Origin: Poseidonocella sp. HB161398
GTDB lineage: Bacteria; Pseudomonadota; Alphaproteobacteria; Rhodobacterales; Rhodobacteraceae
Assembly: GCF_005870025.1 (NCBI RefSeq)
Contig: NZ_VATA01000034.1
Location: 1 to 64,000, forward strand
Reading direction: 5' to 3'
DNA length: 64,000 nucleotides
The notes under the pieces were generated by a model. The model worked only from the letters and a program-made list of their open reading frames with translations, did no database searches and was not told the DNA's origin. Positions within the stretch are counted from its first letter, which is position 1; each line of letters starts with the position of its first letter. Shown piece after piece: positions 1 through 9,528 of this stretch. The translations under genes and the position numbers were made by a program.

Positions 1-20
1 TCCATCGCTTTCCAAGTGGG

Positions 21-641
21 TTATGCAATACGGCGTGTAACTACGGAGCTTGGGCCGAATTCGGCCATTTCAGCCCTGTAACTTATTGAAAATACGTCCC
101 GTGGCCGCCAGGGACCATCGATTTCCCGCCCCCAGCTGTCGAAGTTAGGGGCCCAGATCGCCGCCGCCTTTTTTCTCAGGACCAGCAGCGCCGCGGCCTC
201 CGCCAGCGCCTTCTCCGTGCGCGCCAGCTCCCGTTCCAGGTCCTTGATGCGCTTCCTGTCGTCCTTCGTTTCGCGGGCAATCCGCGCCGAGGCCGTCCTG
301 TCCCAGTCGTTTGCCATCTCGCAGGCTTCCCGCCAGATCGCGATCTGCTCGGGGAATATCCCGCGGCGGCGGCAGTAATCGCCCAGTTCCGCCTCGTTCA
401 GCGCCGCCGCCTCGATCACGGCCGCAAGCTTGTCGCCCGACGTCCAGCCTTCGACATGCGCGTCAGCCTCGGGCAGCAGCTTTCCCTTCGCCCGCGCCTC
501 CGCGCGCCATTTCGCAAGCGTTGCCCGCGAGATCCCTTCCTCCTCGCCAAGACGGCTAAGAGGGATGTTGTTCGGCGGCAGCATTTTCGCGAGAACCGCC
601 GCCTTTCGTTCCGGTGAATAGGCCACTTGCCATCCTGTCAT
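21..641 (-). pseudogene. IS3-family transposase OrfA, 3'-truncated remnant
   Basis: The first 160 or so residues read as a typical IS3-type OrfA. There is an N-terminal helix-turn-helix with a SRATLAKWR core, a second helical domain, and a C-terminal leucine-rich coiled coil ending in LVLRKKAAAIW. A run of six A residues on the coding strand (169-174) lies where the OrfA-OrfB programmed frameshift normally occurs. Immediately after it (about position 155 downwards) the sequence stops resembling a transposase in any frame, and the last 45 residues are unrelated read-through. I start the gene at the ATG at 641 because MTGWQ.. matches the family start; the frame is open back to 686. OrfB is missing, so the element is dead. 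A 14-bp perfect palindrome (53-66) sits in the foreign tail. Confidence 0.7.
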
Positions 642-700
642 GCCCGCCTCGCTGCATAGTTTCAGATCGGAGGTCGGTGACAACAACCCTGCACGAGGGG

Positions 701-943
701 GGGCGTCACCGTGGCGAAGAACGGGAAGTTCTGGAACGACGCCGCCAGGTCTGCGAGTTGGCCCGGGCGGCGCGGCCGGAACGCTGGTCAGGCCGCCCGC
801 GCTGCTGGACCCCGATCGGCTCCGTCTGGCTCAACCCGGAACGGCCTGACGAGATGCCGCGAGGCCATGGGGCCGCCGACGCGCTCGCCACGGAAGCAGT
901 CGGCGGCGGCCCCATGGCCGGGTCAGCGGAGTGCGCAGCCTGA
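701..943 (+). pseudogene. IS3-family transposase OrfB, C-terminal fragment
   Basis: From about position 701 one frame reads EEREVLERRRQVCELARAARPERWSG, then WTPIGSVWLNPE. This is the familiar C-terminal end of IS3-type OrfB integrases, after the DDE catalytic core. Everything upstream of it, including the catalytic domain, is missing. The fragment lies opposite in strand to the OrfA remnant beside it, so the two do not form one element. Its last part (863-919) contains a long inverted repeat. The frame stops at a TGA at 941-943, just before the presumed outer end of the element. Confidence 0.5.
863..919. repeat. Imperfect inverted repeat inside the OrfB remnant
   Basis: An 18-base arm at 863-880 (GGCCATGGGGCCGCCGAC) is repeated in inverted form at 899-919 with one 3-base insertion and an 18-base loop. 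It lies in the poorly conserved tail of the transposase fragment. It may be part of the element's end or a later expansion. No function can be assigned. Confidence 0.5.
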
Positions 944-965
944 AAATAGACACCGGTGACAACCC

Positions 966-1338
966 CATTGAAACCCACCGCATCCCGTCCCAGTGGTTTT
1001 GGATATAGGCGAGCTTCTCGCCCAGCCGGGATTTTGCGGAGACGCGACGCCGCTGCTCCTGGAGCCAGATGCCGAGCGCGGCGACTAGCGGCGCGGTGCG
1101 GGCCTGGCGGGCAGACAGCCGCTGGCCGGGACCCATGCCGCGGATCTCCGCCTCGATGCGGTAGAACTCGGCGATGCGGCGCAGGCCCTCGGCGGCAATC
1201 TCGGACCCGTCGCGGTCGAAGACCTCCTTCAGCTTGCGCCGCGCATGTGCCCAGCAGTGGGCGACCGTGACCGGGGGGCCGCCCTTGCGGGACGGGCGCG
1301 TTAGCCGGTTGTAACCCGGATAACCGTGATCCGCGGGA
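966..1338 (-). pseudogene. IS66-family transposase (TnpC), internal fragment
   Basis: On the minus strand the frame reads HGYPGYNRL, then VAHCWAHARRKLKEVFD, IEAEIRG, LSARQARTAPLV and AYIQNHWDG. This is the diagnostic central-to-late part of the IS66 TnpC catalytic domain. Both ends are missing. On one side homology stops at the stop codon of the neighbouring hydrolase gene (1339). On the other it stops at about 975, exactly where the presumed outer end of the IS3-like remnant lies. The simplest reading is an IS66 element that was interrupted by the IS3-like element and then eroded. Confidence 0.75.
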
Positions 1339-2037
1339 TCAGCGCACCTTGACCGAGACGGTGCCGACGCCCTCGACCGTGCCTTCGAGCAGGTCGCCCA
1401 TCAGCACCGGGCCGACGCCCGAGGGGGTGCCGGTCATGATCAGGTCGCCGGGGCGCAGGGTGAAGCTCTTCGAGATATGGGCGATCATCTCGGGGATCGA
1501 CCAGATCATCTGCGAAAGGTCGCCGCGCTGCTTGATGTTGCCGTTGACCGCCAGGGTGATCGCGCCCGAGACCGGGTGGCCGGTCTCCGCCACGGGATGG
1601 ATCGCCCCGACCGGCGCCGAGCCGTCCACCGCCTTCGCGGTTTCCCAGGGGCGGCCCATCGACTTGGCCGTCGCCTGGATGTCGCGCAGCGTCATGTCGA
1701 GCCCGACGCCGTAGCCCCAGACATGCGACAGCGCGTCGGCCACCTCGATATGCGACCCGCCGGTGCCGATGGCGGCGACCATCTCCACCTCGTGATGCAC
1801 GTCGGAGGAATGGCGCGGATAGAGGAAGTCGGTGCCCGGCGGGCAGACCGCGGTGTTCGGCTTCATGAAGAAGAACGGCGGCTCGCGGCTGGAATCATGG
1901 CCCATCTCGGCGGCATGGGCGGCGTAGTTGCGGCCGATGCAGAACAGGCGGCCCACCGGGAAGACAGCCTCCTCTCCGGCGACGGGCAGCGTGACGGGCA
2001 CGGGCGGCGCAACGGCGAAGATCGTGTCCTGGGGCAT
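1339..2037 (-). CDS. Fumarylacetoacetate hydrolase (FAH) family protein
   Basis: The 232-residue product matches the short FAH family (about 230 residues), which cleaves or hydrates 2-oxo acid products in aromatic and related catabolic pathways using a divalent metal. Family marks are FCIGRNYAAHAAEMG near residue 30, the metal region HHEVEMVAAIG (H and E ligands), GLDMTLRDIQ, and the C-terminal MTGTPSGVGP and GDLLEGTVEGVG motifs. The gene appears complete even though an IS66 fragment begins immediately after its stop codon. It is divergent from the MocA-like gene. Its exact substrate cannot be told; fumarylpyruvate hydrolase or acylpyruvase is possible. Confidence 0.88.
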   Translation of the reverse strand: MPQDTIFAVAPPVPVTLPVAGEEAVFPVGRLFCIGRNYAAHAAEMGHDSSREPPFFFMKPNTAVCPPGTDFLYPRHSSDVHHEVEMVAAIGTGGSHIEVADALSHVWGYGVGLDMTLRDIQATAKSMGRPWETAKAVDGSAPVGAIHPVAETGHPVSGAITLAVNGNIKQRGDLSQMIWSIPEMIAHISKSFTLRPGDLIMTGTPSGVGPVLMGDLLEGTVEGVGTVSVKVR

Positions 2038-2213
2038 GGCGGGTCCTTTCGGGATGGTCTCGGGGCTGCGTCAATCCTTGCGGCTGGCAGAAGTGAAACC
2101 ACAAGGCGGCGGCGGGCGGCCTGCGGTCCTTCGCCGCGCATGGGGGCTTGCACCTGCTGCATGGCTGGTCATGCTCGCCCCGTCAACAAGGGCGGGCGGC
2201 GCGGAGGCAGGGA

Positions 2214-2774
2214 ATGACGGAATTTTGCGCGGGCGCGGTGCTGGCGGCGGGGCGCTCCACCCGGTTCGGGCCGCAGGACAAGCTGGCGGCGCTGCTTGGC
2301 GGGCGGCCGCTGGCATCCCATGCGGCGGCGGCGCTGTCGGCGGTGCCCCTGGGGGCACGGGCGGCCGTGTGCCCGCCGGAGCGGGCCGGGCTCTTTCCCG
2401 GCTTCGCGCGGCTCGAGGCGCCGGCCGGGTCGGAGCAGTCGGCTAGCCTGGCGGCGGCCGCCGCCTGGGCGGAGGAGATCGGCGCCTCGCATCTGCTGGT
2501 GGTGCTGGGCGACATGCCCTTCGTCACCGCCGGGGACATGGCCCGGGTGCTGGCGCTGGCAGGCGAGGGGGCGGCCGCGGTCACCGACGGCCGCCGTCCG
2601 ATGCCGCCGGCGGCCTTCGGCCGGGCGCTCTTCCCGGCGCTAGCCGCGGCGGAGGGCGATCAGGGCGCGCGGGCGATCCTGCGCGCGCTGCCGCCCGAGC
2701 GCCTTGTGCCGCTGCCGCCGGAGCGGCTACGCGACATTGATACGCTCGGAGATCTGCGCGCGGCCGGGTCCTGA
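2214..2774 (+). CDS. MocA-like nucleotidyltransferase (molybdenum cofactor cytidylyltransferase family)
   Basis: This is a 186-residue protein with the nucleotidyltransferase signature VLAAGRSTRFG..DKL at the N-terminus and the metal-binding VVLGDMPFV at about residue 100. Family members transfer CMP to molybdopterin, making the cytosine dinucleotide cofactor used by xanthine-oxidase-type enzymes. Such an enzyme is encoded 1.2 kb downstream, which supports the assignment. The start at 2214 is chosen because GGAGG lies 6 bases upstream; the frame is open further back. The last 48 bases overlap the 3' end of the convergent AraC gene. A close relative with another sugar or cofactor substrate cannot be excluded. 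Confidence 0.8.
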   Translation: MTEFCAGAVLAAGRSTRFGPQDKLAALLGGRPLASHAAAALSAVPLGARAAVCPPERAGLFPGFARLEAPAGSEQSASLAAAAAWAEEIGASHLLVVLGDMPFVTAGDMARVLALAGEGAAAVTDGRRPMPPAAFGRALFPALAAAEGDQGARAILRALPPERLVPLPPERLRDIDTLGDLRAAGS

Positions 2775-3773
2775 CAGCGGGGCGAGCCGCGCCCTGGCCT
2801 CGCCGGGGGTCATGCTGGTCCAGCCATGGAAGGCGCGGTAGAACGAGTTCGGATCGCGATAGGCCAGCAGGTAGCTGATCTCCGGCACCGTGATCGAGGC
2901 GTCGCGCAGGTACTGCAGCGCCAGCGTCTCGCGGGTGCGGTCGAGCACGGCGCGGAAGCTTTCGCCCTCTTCCTGCAGGCGGCGCTGCAGGCTGCGGCGG
3001 CTGAGCCCGAGATGGGCGCAGACATCGTCCGCCCCGGACTTGCCCGCCGGCAGCAGCTCCGCCAGCGCGCCGGTGACGCGGGTGGCGAAGGAGGCAGAGG
3101 CGGCGCGGTCGCGCAGGCGGCGGCGCAGCGCCTGCTCCATGCCGCGCCAGATCTCGTCATTCTCCGACAGCAGCGGCCGGACGGCATCCTCGGCGGCGAT
3201 CTCCAGCGAGATCTCGGGATCGGTGCTGACCGGGCAGCCGAGCCAGCGCTCGTACTCGGCGCGCTCGCGCGGCGGGACCGGCATGCGCACCCGCCGCGGC
3301 ACCACGCGGACGCCGGAATAGTGGCGGCAGAGCTCGGTCACGAAGGCGATGTCGAAGGCGCCCAGATGCGGGTCCGGGGCGATGCCGGGCTCGGTCACGG
3401 CGAAGGCGATCTTCACCCCGCCGCCGGTCTCGGCCACGGTGATGCGCACCGGCGCCGAGAGCGGCTTGAAGAGCGCAAGCCGCCCCAGCCCGGTGCGGAT
3501 GTCGCGCGACGCGGCGAAGGCGATGATCGGCGCATGGGCCGGCTGATGCGCGGCCGCGCGCGCCAGCTCCAGCACCGCGCCGGGGCCTGGCGCCAGCTCG
3601 ATCAGCGCGCTCCAGGCGTCGATATAGGCGCGGGCCGGCACGCCGTGGCCCTCGGTCTCAAGATGGTCGGCCGGCAGGCCCGCCTGGTCCAGCACCTCTG
3701 CCGGGTCGGTCCCCAGCAGCCGGCATCCCATCTGGACCACCCGGGCAACCGGATAGAGCGACTTTCTACTCAT
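2727..3773 (-). CDS. AraC-family transcriptional regulator
   Basis: The 348-residue protein has an N-terminal arabinose-binding-like sensor domain of the OruR/ArgR-like AraC group (residues about 20-210). The C-terminal double helix-turn-helix (about 250-335) shows LGLSRRSLQRRLQEEG and YRDPNSFYRAFHGWTSMTPGEAR. A GGGAGGGGGAG ribosome site precedes the ATG. The gene is divergent from the molybdenum hydroxylase subunits, with a 212-base shared upstream region holding a paired direct repeat. It very likely activates them. Its 3' end overlaps the MocA-like gene by 48 bases. The inducer is unknown. Confidence 0.9.
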   Translation of the reverse strand: MSRKSLYPVARVVQMGCRLLGTDPAEVLDQAGLPADHLETEGHGVPARAYIDAWSALIELAPGPGAVLELARAAAHQPAHAPIIAFAASRDIRTGLGRLALFKPLSAPVRITVAETGGGVKIAFAVTEPGIAPDPHLGAFDIAFVTELCRHYSGVRVVPRRVRMPVPPRERAEYERWLGCPVSTDPEISLEIAAEDAVRPLLSENDEIWRGMEQALRRRLRDRAASASFATRVTGALAELLPAGKSGADDVCAHLGLSRRSLQRRLQEEGESFRAVLDRTRETLALQYLRDASITVPEISYLLAYRDPNSFYRAFHGWTSMTPGEARARLAPLSGPGRAQISERINVA

Positions 3774-3840
3774 GGACTCCCCCTCCCGTTATGGTTGTTT
3801 TCGCCCATTTTGCGCGGCGCGGGGAAGCTGGCAAGCTCTG

Positions 3841-3873
3841 TGGCGCGAATTGTTAGCAGCTTGGCGCGAAATG
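3841..3873. promoter_or_regulatory. Probable AraC-type operator: two direct repeats 21 bp apart
   Basis: TGGCGCGAATTG at 3841-3852 and TGGCGCGAAATG at 3862-3873 match in 11 of 12 positions. They start 21 bases apart, which is two turns of the helix. Paired direct repeats at this spacing are typical of AraC-family activator sites. They lie in the shared region between the AraC gene and the hydroxylase genes, about 115 bases before the small-subunit start. Binding is inferred. Confidence 0.55.
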
Positions 3874-3985
3874 CAAGAACCGCGGCATGGCGTCGCCGCG
3901 CTGTCATGGCAGGATGGGGGCATCGAAGGGACCACCTTGGGACGGCCTCCGCCGTCCCGAGCCCCAAGCCAAAGGTGGACGTGAC

Positions 3986-4447
3986 ATGACGACGACCCTG
4001 ACACTGAATGGCCAGCCGGTGACCGTCGAGGCGGAACCTGGCACGCCGCTTCTGTGGGTGATCCGAGACGAGTTGAAGCTGACCGGGACCAAGTTCGGCT
4101 GCGGCGTGGCGAGCTGCGGCGCCTGCACGGTGCATCTCGACGGGGTCGCGGTGCGCTCGTGCCAGACCTTCATCGAGGATGCCGAAGGCGCCTCCGTGAC
4201 CACGATCGAGGGCATCGGCGGCGCCGCCGCGAAGGCCGTGCAAGCCGCCTGGGCCGAGCTTGACGTGGTGCAGTGCGGCTACTGCCAGTCGGGGCAGATC
4301 ATGTCGGCGGTCGGGCTGCTGTCGGACACGCCGAAGCCCACCGACGAGGATATCGACGGCGCGATGTGGGGCAATGCCTGCCGCTGCGCCACCTACCAGC
4401 GCATCCGCGCCGCGATCCACCGCGCCGCCGAGATCATGGAGGCCTGA
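3986..4447 (+). CDS. Molybdenum hydroxylase small subunit, [2Fe-2S] protein (IorA/CoxS-like)
   Basis: The 153-residue protein carries two [2Fe-2S] clusters. The N-terminal plant-ferredoxin-type motif is [15 protein letters not shown] (Cys39, 44, 47 and 59). The C-terminal four-helix motif is CGYC...CRC (Cys97, 100, 132 and 134). It would pass electrons from the molybdenum site of the large subunit encoded directly downstream; only one base separates the stop and the next ATG. No FAD subunit gene is present, as in isoquinoline 1-oxidoreductase and periplasmic aldehyde dehydrogenases that pass electrons to cytochromes. The ATG at 3986 has a GGTGG-type site just upstream. Confidence 0.92.
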   Translation: MTTTLTLNGQPVTVEAEPGTPLLWVIRDELKLTGTKFGCGVASCGACTVHLDGVAVRSCQTFIEDAEGASVTTIEGIGGAAAKAVQAAWAELDVVQCGYCQSGQIMSAVGLLSDTPKPTDEDIDGAMWGNACRCATYQRIRAAIHRAAEIMEA

Positions 4448-4448
4448 G

Positions 4449-6614
<2,166 letters not shown>

Positions 6615-6621
6615 CTGCGCG

Positions 6622-6642
6622 GCGGCGGCCTCAGGCCGCCGC
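6622..6642. terminator. Bidirectional stem-loop between convergent genes
   Basis: Perfect 9-bp arms (GCGGCGGCC at 6622-6630, GGCCGCCGC at 6634-6642) enclose a 3-base loop that is itself the stop codon of the minus-strand CTERM gene. It lies 7 bases after the hydroxylase large-subunit stop. There is no T-run, so termination may be weak or Rho-assisted. Confidence 0.5.
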
Positions 6643-7161
6643 GGCCATCCGCCGGGGCGGCCGGCGCCGCGACACGGCCCAGAGCGCGGCCAGTCCGGCG
6701 GCCGCCGCGGGCAGCGCCGGGGGCAGCGGCACGATGGACGGATTGCCGACCACGACGGAATAGCTGACCGGGTCGCCGGTGCCGCTGACCGCGCCGTCGG
6801 AGTCGCGGATGGTGATGCTGTAGCTCGCTTCGCTGATATCGGCGATGCGGATGTAGAAGTCGGACTTGTTCGACTGGACGACGTTCACGCCATTGGTCAG
6901 CCCGCCGATGATCAGCGTGTCGGACCCGGCCTTGTAGGCGTAGCCGAGCCCGCCCGCCGGGGGGAAGGTCAGCTCGGTGATGGTCAGGCCGTCGGTGGTG
7001 CCGGAGATGCTCGCGGTCAGGTCGGCCTCGATCTCCAGGTCGAATTCCACCAGTCCGAGCTGGCCGCCGTCGAAATAGCCGGAGATCTGGTAGGTGGCCG
7101 CTGATGCGGGGAGGGACGAGGCCATGGCGATCGGCACCGCGGCAAGGCAGGACTTAATCAT
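6631..7161 (-). CDS. VPLP-CTERM sorting-domain secreted protein
   Basis: The 176-residue product has a signal peptide (hydrophobic stretch then ASAATY at about residue 24) and a beta-rich, Gly/Thr/Ser-rich body. It ends in VPLPPALPAAAAGLAALWAVSRRR: a VPLP signature, a transmembrane helix and an Arg cluster. This tripartite C-terminus is the mark of alphaproteobacterial VPLPA-CTERM proteins, which are processed by an exosortase and often go to the cell surface or extracellular matrix. No exosortase gene lies in the window. The body matches nothing I recognise. The start at 7161 is set by the signal peptide; the frame is open further upstream. Confidence 0.8.
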   Translation of the reverse strand: MIKSCLAAVPIAMASSLPASAATYQISGYFDGGQLGLVEFDLEIEADLTASISGTTDGLTITELTFPPAGGLGYAYKAGSDTLIIGGLTNGVNVVQSNKSDFYIRIADISEASYSITIRDSDGAVSGTGDPVSYSVVVGNPSIVPLPPALPAAAAGLAALWAVSRRRPPRRMAAAA

Positions 7162-7612
7162 GGATGATCTCGCTAAATGGAAAAAATGTCGGCTGACAGG
7201 ACGCGCGGGGGCGCCTGCGGCATGCGCGCCAGTCTGCCCGGTCCGCAGAACAGTTAAAGTGTTAACTTCCCAGTGGGGCCGGACCGGTGGAATCCCGCCA
7301 TGCCGCCGCCGAAGCTGCCTGTTCATGCTGCACCGCCGAAAAGGCGCCCGTCAGGGCACTGGATTTGGGTACCGAAGTTGCCGGGGATCTATGCTTAAAG
7401 CCCAAAAACCGGGCAAACACTGGACAGAATTGCCGCGGAAGCGGGCGGTTTCGTTGACCCTCGGCGGCGGAGTGCCTACGTCCCTGCCATGCGCTACGTG
7501 CAATATAACGGGCCTCTCCTGCCTTTCGGCGGTAGAGGGGCTGTCGGATTTTCCCATCCCGGCCGGAACTCTTTCGCGAGTGCAGCGTTAGCGCATGGCA
7601 AAGGAGGACCCA
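7162..7612. other. Divergent intergenic region upstream of the CTERM gene and gpsA
   Basis: No gene is supported in these 451 bases. A dyad GTTAA-AGTG-TTAAC lies at 7253-7266, closer to the CTERM gene. A -10-like TATAAC lies at 7504-7509, about 100 bases before gpsA, but without a good -35. An imperfect hairpin (7513-7523 paired with 7528-7538) would lie in the gpsA leader. The region is less GC-rich than the genes around it. All three elements are suggestions only. Confidence 0.35.
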
Positions 7613-8728
7613 ATGCAGCATGACCTTCCTGATGCGAAGGACAGTCTGGCCGCCATACGGCCATATTCCCGGGTGGCGATTCTCGGCGCCGGTTCCTGGG
7701 GCACCGCGATCGCGGCCATCGCCCGCCGCGCAGGGCGCACCGTGACGATCTGGGCGCGCGACCCGGATGTGGCGCGCGACATCAACGACAACGACCGCAA
7801 CGAGAAATATCTTCCCGGCATCCCTCTGCCCGAGGGCATTTCGGCCTATACCGATCTTGCCGGTGCGGTCAGGGATGCCGAGGCGATCTTCCTCGTCACG
7901 CCATCGCATTCGATCCGCGGCATGGCGCAGCTGCTGAACCCGCTGCTCCACCGCCTGACCCCGATCGTGGTCTGCGCCAAGGGCATCGAGGCCGAGACCG
8001 GCCTGCTGATGTCCTCGATCGTCGAGGAAGAGCTGCCCGGCCATCCGGTCGGCGCGCTCTCGGGGCCGACCTTCGCGGCCGAGGCGGCGCGCGGCGACTA
8101 CACCGCGGCGACATTGGCCTTCGATTTCAAGACCATCGACCGGATCAACCCCGAGGGCAGCCCGGCCGCGCGGCTTGCCGTCAGCCTAGGCTGCGAGAGC
8201 TTCCGCCCCTACCTGTCGGACGATCTCGTCGGGCTGGAGACGGCCGGCGCGATGAAGAACGTCATCGCCATCGCCTGCGGGATGATGACCGGGGTCGGCT
8301 TCGCCGAGAACACCCGCGCGGCGCTGATCGCCCGCGGGCTGGGCGAGATCCAGCTCGTCACCCTGGCGCTCGGCGGGCGCACCGACACGGTGCTTGGCAT
8401 GGGCGGGGTGGGTGACCTGACGCTGACCTGCAATTCCAAGACCTCGCGCAACATGAGCCTCGGGCTGCAGCTGGGCGAGGGCGTGCCGCGGCAGGACTGC
8501 TTCGGCGGCAAGCCCGTCGTGGTCGAGGGCGAGCGCAACGCCCGCTCGGTCCATGACCTGGCCCGCCGGCTGGGCCTGCGCCTGCCGATCTGCGGCACCG
8601 TCTACCGCATCCTCCACGAGGGCGCGGATCTGCGCGAGAGCTTCGCGGCGCTCTGGTCGAGCCCGCTCGAGGCAGAACCGGCGGCCATGGCCGTCGAAAT
8701 CCCCCATCCTGTAAGCCTGGAGGCGTGA
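7613..8728 (+). CDS. gpsA: NAD(P)-dependent glycerol-3-phosphate dehydrogenase
   Basis: This 371-residue enzyme reduces dihydroxyacetone phosphate to sn-glycerol 3-phosphate. The dinucleotide fold shows VAILGAGSWGTAIA at residues 25-40. Further family marks are VVCAKGIE, ALSGPTFAAE, the catalytic-lysine region ETAGAMKNVIAIACG, and GMGGVGDLTLTC near residue 265. It is about 35 residues longer than usual, with an N-terminal extension. I use the ATG at 7613 because AAAGGAGG ends six bases upstream and overlaps the earlier in-frame ATG at 7595. It overlaps the next gene (stop and ATG share a base). That gene and ggpS use its product, so it probably supplies glycerol 3-phosphate for osmolyte synthesis. 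Confidence 0.92.
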   Translation: MQHDLPDAKDSLAAIRPYSRVAILGAGSWGTAIAAIARRAGRTVTIWARDPDVARDINDNDRNEKYLPGIPLPEGISAYTDLAGAVRDAEAIFLVTPSHSIRGMAQLLNPLLHRLTPIVVCAKGIEAETGLLMSSIVEEELPGHPVGALSGPTFAAEAARGDYTAATLAFDFKTIDRINPEGSPAARLAVSLGCESFRPYLSDDLVGLETAGAMKNVIAIACGMMTGVGFAENTRAALIARGLGEIQLVTLALGGRTDTVLGMGGVGDLTLTCNSKTSRNMSLGLQLGEGVPRQDCFGGKPVVVEGERNARSVHDLARRLGLRLPICGTVYRILHEGADLRESFAALWSSPLEAEPAAMAVEIPHPVSLEA

Positions 8729-9528
8729 TGACCATCCAAGACCGAGTGACCCTGCCCGAGATTGCCGAGAAGACGATGGTGCTTGCCACCGATCTCGACG
8801 GCACCTTCCTGGGCGGCACCGCGGAGGAGCGGCGCGCTCTCTATGACTGGATCGAGGAGAACCGCGACACGGTCGGGCTGATCTTCGTCACCGGGCGCGA
8901 TCCGGAATTCATTGCCGGGCTGGTCGAGGCCGAGGGCACGCCCTGGCCGGACTACGCCGTCGGCGATGTCGGCACCACGATCGCCCGGGTCTCGCCCGAG
9001 AACGGCGTCGAGCCGATCGAGGAGCTGGAGGAGCAGATCGCCGAGATCTGGGGCAATGCCGGGGACAGCGTCCGCGCGCGGCTCGACGGCTGGCAGGGGC
9101 TGAAGCTGCAGCCGACGCCCTTCCGCTACCGCGTCAGCTACGACCTGATCGCCGACGAATTCGACGAGGGCGCCAAGGCCGCGGTCGAGGAGATGGGCCA
9201 TGACTGGCTGATCTCGGACAACCGCTATTTCGACGTGCTGCCCAGGGGCATCTCCAAGGGCCCGTCGCTGAAGCGCCTGCTGGCGCATCTGGGGATCGCC
9301 GAGGGCCGCGTGCTGGCCGCGGGCGACACGCTCAACGACTACTCGCTGCTGACGGCCGGGGTGCCTGCGGTTGCGGTCGGCAATTCCGAAGCACCCCTGA
9401 AGGAGGCGCTGGCCCAGGGCGAGCACCCGCATCTGCACCATGCCGAGCGGCATGGCTGCGCGGGCATCGCCGAGGCCATCGTCCATTTCGATCTTCATCC
9501 GACAGGAGCCACCGCCCATGCCAAGTGA
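8728..9528 (+). CDS. HAD-family phosphatase, probable glucosylglycerol-3-phosphate phosphatase
   Basis: The 266-residue protein has HAD motif I DLDGTFLGG (nucleophile Asp), motif II FVTGRD, the lysine region GISKGPSLKRLL, and motif IV GDTLNDYSLL, with a C2-type cap between. It resembles sucrose- and mannosylglycerate-phosphatases. Located between gpsA and ggpS, with an ATG overlapping the gpsA stop and an 11-base overlap with ggpS, it most likely removes phosphate from glucosylglycerol phosphate, the last step of glucosylglycerol synthesis. In some gammaproteobacteria a HAD phosphatase is fused to the synthase; here the two are separate. A GTG at 8725 is an alternative start. Confidence 0.82.
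   Translation: MTIQDRVTLPEIAEKTMVLATDLDGTFLGGTAEERRALYDWIEENRDTVGLIFVTGRDPEFIAGLVEAEGTPWPDYAVGDVGTTIARVSPENGVEPIEELEEQIAEIWGNAGDSVRARLDGWQGLKLQPTPFRYRVSYDLIADEFDEGAKAAVEEMGHDWLISDNRYFDVLPRGISKGPSLKRLLAHLGIAEGRVLAAGDTLNDYSLLTAGVPAVAVGNSEAPLKEALAQGEHPHLHHAERHGCAGIAEAIVHFDLHPTGATAHAK

Larger units (their letters stand above)
675..963. repeat. Repeated IS outer-end sequence (CGGTGACAAC at 675-684 and 954-963)
   Basis: The ten bases CGGTGACAAC occur twice in the same orientation. The first copy lies just outside the start of the OrfA remnant. The second lies just beyond the stop codon of the OrfB tail. Read from each element, both are the outer terminus, so they are probably the left end of one IS3-like copy and the right end of another, brought together at about position 690. 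This is inferred from position and identity; the full terminal inverted repeat was not reconstructed. Confidence 0.45.
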
